Positions 63,088-64,000 of a stretch of DNA of 64,000 nucleotides are shown one piece after another. The position numbers were made by a program, and so were the translations under genes. Below the pieces are notes generated by a model. That model did not search any database, was not told the DNA's origin, and worked only from the letters and a program-made list of their open reading frames with translations. Source of the stretch: Planctomycetia bacterium (GTDB lineage Bacteria > Planctomycetota > Planctomycetia > Pirellulales > Thermoguttaceae); contig JAUNMR010000002.1 of assembly GCA_030537455.1 (NCBI GenBank), positions 124,001 through 188,000 on the forward strand, given 5' to 3'. Each line of letters opens with the position of its first letter. Within the stretch, counting starts at the first letter, position 1.

Positions 63088-64000
63088 ATGGAATCGGAAT
63101 TAAAAAGACGCTCAGAAGTTGCGCAAGAGGACACATGGGACTTGACGCGCATCTACAAATCGGATCAGAAGTGGCGCGACGATTTTGGCGATTGGAAGAA
63201 ATTTGCTGAACGTATTACTGACTACGACGGCAAACTCACTGACGTCGACACAATAATTGAGTTCTTTAAGTACGAAGAGGATCTCGACCGCGAAGGCGAT
63301 AAACTTGGGACTTACGTCTTTCTCAAATCGACCGAGGATTTGTCCAACGCGACCTATCAGGAGATGCAAAGCGAGTTCAGTCTCGCGGCGAGCCAAATTG
63401 GGGAGAGCGCGAGCTTTGTGCGACCGCAACTGCTCGCTAATGCCGAAGTATGGCAGAACGAGCTGACCGGTCGTCTCCAACCATGGCGCGTGAAGCTCGA
63501 ACGTATTCTGCGTTTGAAGCCGCATACTCTCTCCGAGAGCGAAGAACGCTTGATCGCGTCTGTTTCCGACGTGGCGGATACTCCTTCCAAGGCGTTCCGA
63601 CTACTCAGCGACGTTGAAACGAAGTTCGAGTCGGTGAATGATGAAGACGGCGTCGCGCGACCGCTCACCAACGAAACGCTACAGCTTTTCCTGCATTCGG
63701 GCAATCGTACGATCCGAAAAGAGGCGTTTGACAAGTTCTATGCGCAATACGAGGCGCGCCAGAATACCTTTGCCGCGTTACTGGAAGGTTCGATTCGCAA
63801 GGACGTATTCTATGCGAAGACGCGTGGATTTGAAACTTCGCTACAGGCTGCGATGTTCCAAGAGGAAGTGTCGCAAAGCGTTTACGTCAATTTAATCGAA
63901 GTCATTCGCGAATCGTTGCCGAGCCTCTATCGCTACTACGAATTGCGTCGTAAGTTGATGAAACTCGACCAGATCCATTTTTATGACGTCTACGTGCCGA
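63088..64000 (+). CDS. pepF: Oligoendopeptidase F (M3B), truncated by the window end
   Basis: The frame from the ATG at 63088 stays open to the end of the window (304 codons), so the 3' part, including the HEXXH zinc site, is missing. The visible N-terminal portion is helical and matches oligoendopeptidase F. It begins with EDTWDLTRIYKSDQKW, then DGKLTD and EEDLDREGDKLGTYVFL, RFVRPQLLA-like ASFVRPQLLAN and LQPWRVKLERILRLKPHTLSE, as in the PepF/M3B family. It cleaves oligopeptides in the cytoplasm. GGGGAG (63077-63082) precedes the ATG by about five bases. A promoter is at 62958-62985. Confidence 0.9.
   Translation, partial: MESELKRRSEVAQEDTWDLTRIYKSDQKWRDDFGDWKKFAERITDYDGKLTDVDTIIEFFKYEEDLDREGDKLGTYVFLKSTEDLSNATYQEMQSEFSLAASQIGESASFVRPQLLANAEVWQNELTGRLQPWRVKLERILRLKPHTLSESEERLIASVSDVADTPSKAFRLLSDVETKFESVNDEDGVARPLTNETLQLFLHSGNRTIRKEAFDKFYAQYEARQNTFAALLEGSIRKDVFYAKTRGFETSLQAAMFQEEVSQSVYVNLIEVIRESLPSLYRYYELRRKLMKLDQIHFYDVYVP

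Noticed and set aside
1-64000. CRISPR array, tRNA or rRNA genes
   Set aside because: No regular spaced repeats, no tRNA T-loop with a matching acceptor stem, and no rRNA segments were recognised in the intergenic regions.

Overview
The window is a gene-dense stretch of a bacterial chromosome of intermediate GC, most likely from a planctomycete of the order Pirellulales living in an anaerobic, host-associated or carbohydrate-rich habitat. This placement is inference. It rests on a giant secreted protein with the planctomycete-type LEDRLLLS N-terminal motif (30871-34875), a lipoprotein with a DUF1559-like segment (49310-51316), a twin-arginine Gfo/Idh/MocA oxidoreductase paired with a sugar isomerase, a DUF4838 protein, a C25-type peptidase, and oxygen-sensitive NrdD/NrdG as the only ribonucleotide reductase in view. 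Shine-Dalgarno sites are present before some genes and absent before others. Several promoters have TTGACG-like -35 boxes and TATAAT -10 boxes.

Layout. 1-6.1 kb: HAD phosphatase, Hsp70-like ATPase, double-ACT protein, hotdog thioesterase, purH. 6.2-16 kb: a PolX-like protein whose polymerase palm has lost catalytic residues, a Wzy/O-antigen-ligase-like protein with a TPR-like tail, a DUF362 ferredoxin protein, coaX, recR, recA. 16.4-19.2 kb: a heparinase-type polysaccharide lyase, a TSCPD protein and a PNPOx-like flavoprotein. 19.2-26.4 kb (minus strand): isomerase/acyltransferase/flippase-like operon, DUF4838 protein, S41 protease. 26.4-27.6 kb: a gene-poor gap with the frameshifted remnant of an XRE regulator. 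27.6-36.2 kb: thiM, a secreted C25-type peptidase, a convergent giant surface protein with metallopeptidase, LRR and Fn3 segments, a YugP-type protease and a ComEA-like protein. 36.2-39.7 kb: aroB divergent from fliO-fliP-fliQ. 39.8-45.2 kb: TrmH methyltransferase, coiled-coil zinc-ribbon protein, YchF-like GTPase, two tandem GNAT-like paralogues. 45.3-49.2 kb: sugar isomerase and Gfo/Idh oxidoreductase behind a good promoter, and a GT4 glycosyltransferase. 49.3-58.3 kb: DUF1559-like lipoprotein, rsmG with long disordered tails, purM, a double-zinc-ribbon membrane protein, a secreted protein of unknown function. 58.5-64 kb: nrdG-nrdD-dcd, an 876-base intergenic region with a palindrome and hairpins, and the start of pepF running off the end.

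Together the genes describe a polysaccharide-using anaerobe with flagellar export parts, surface proteins and ordinary housekeeping functions (purine synthesis, recombination, CoA, shikimate, dNTP supply). No CRISPR array, intact insertion sequence, prophage, rRNA or tRNA was found. No single multi-gene defence or otherwise clearly novel system is evident. The best oddities are the palm-dead PolX, the two spacer-rich zinc-ribbon and GNAT families, and the structured intergenic regions at 45.4 and 62.2-63.1 kb.
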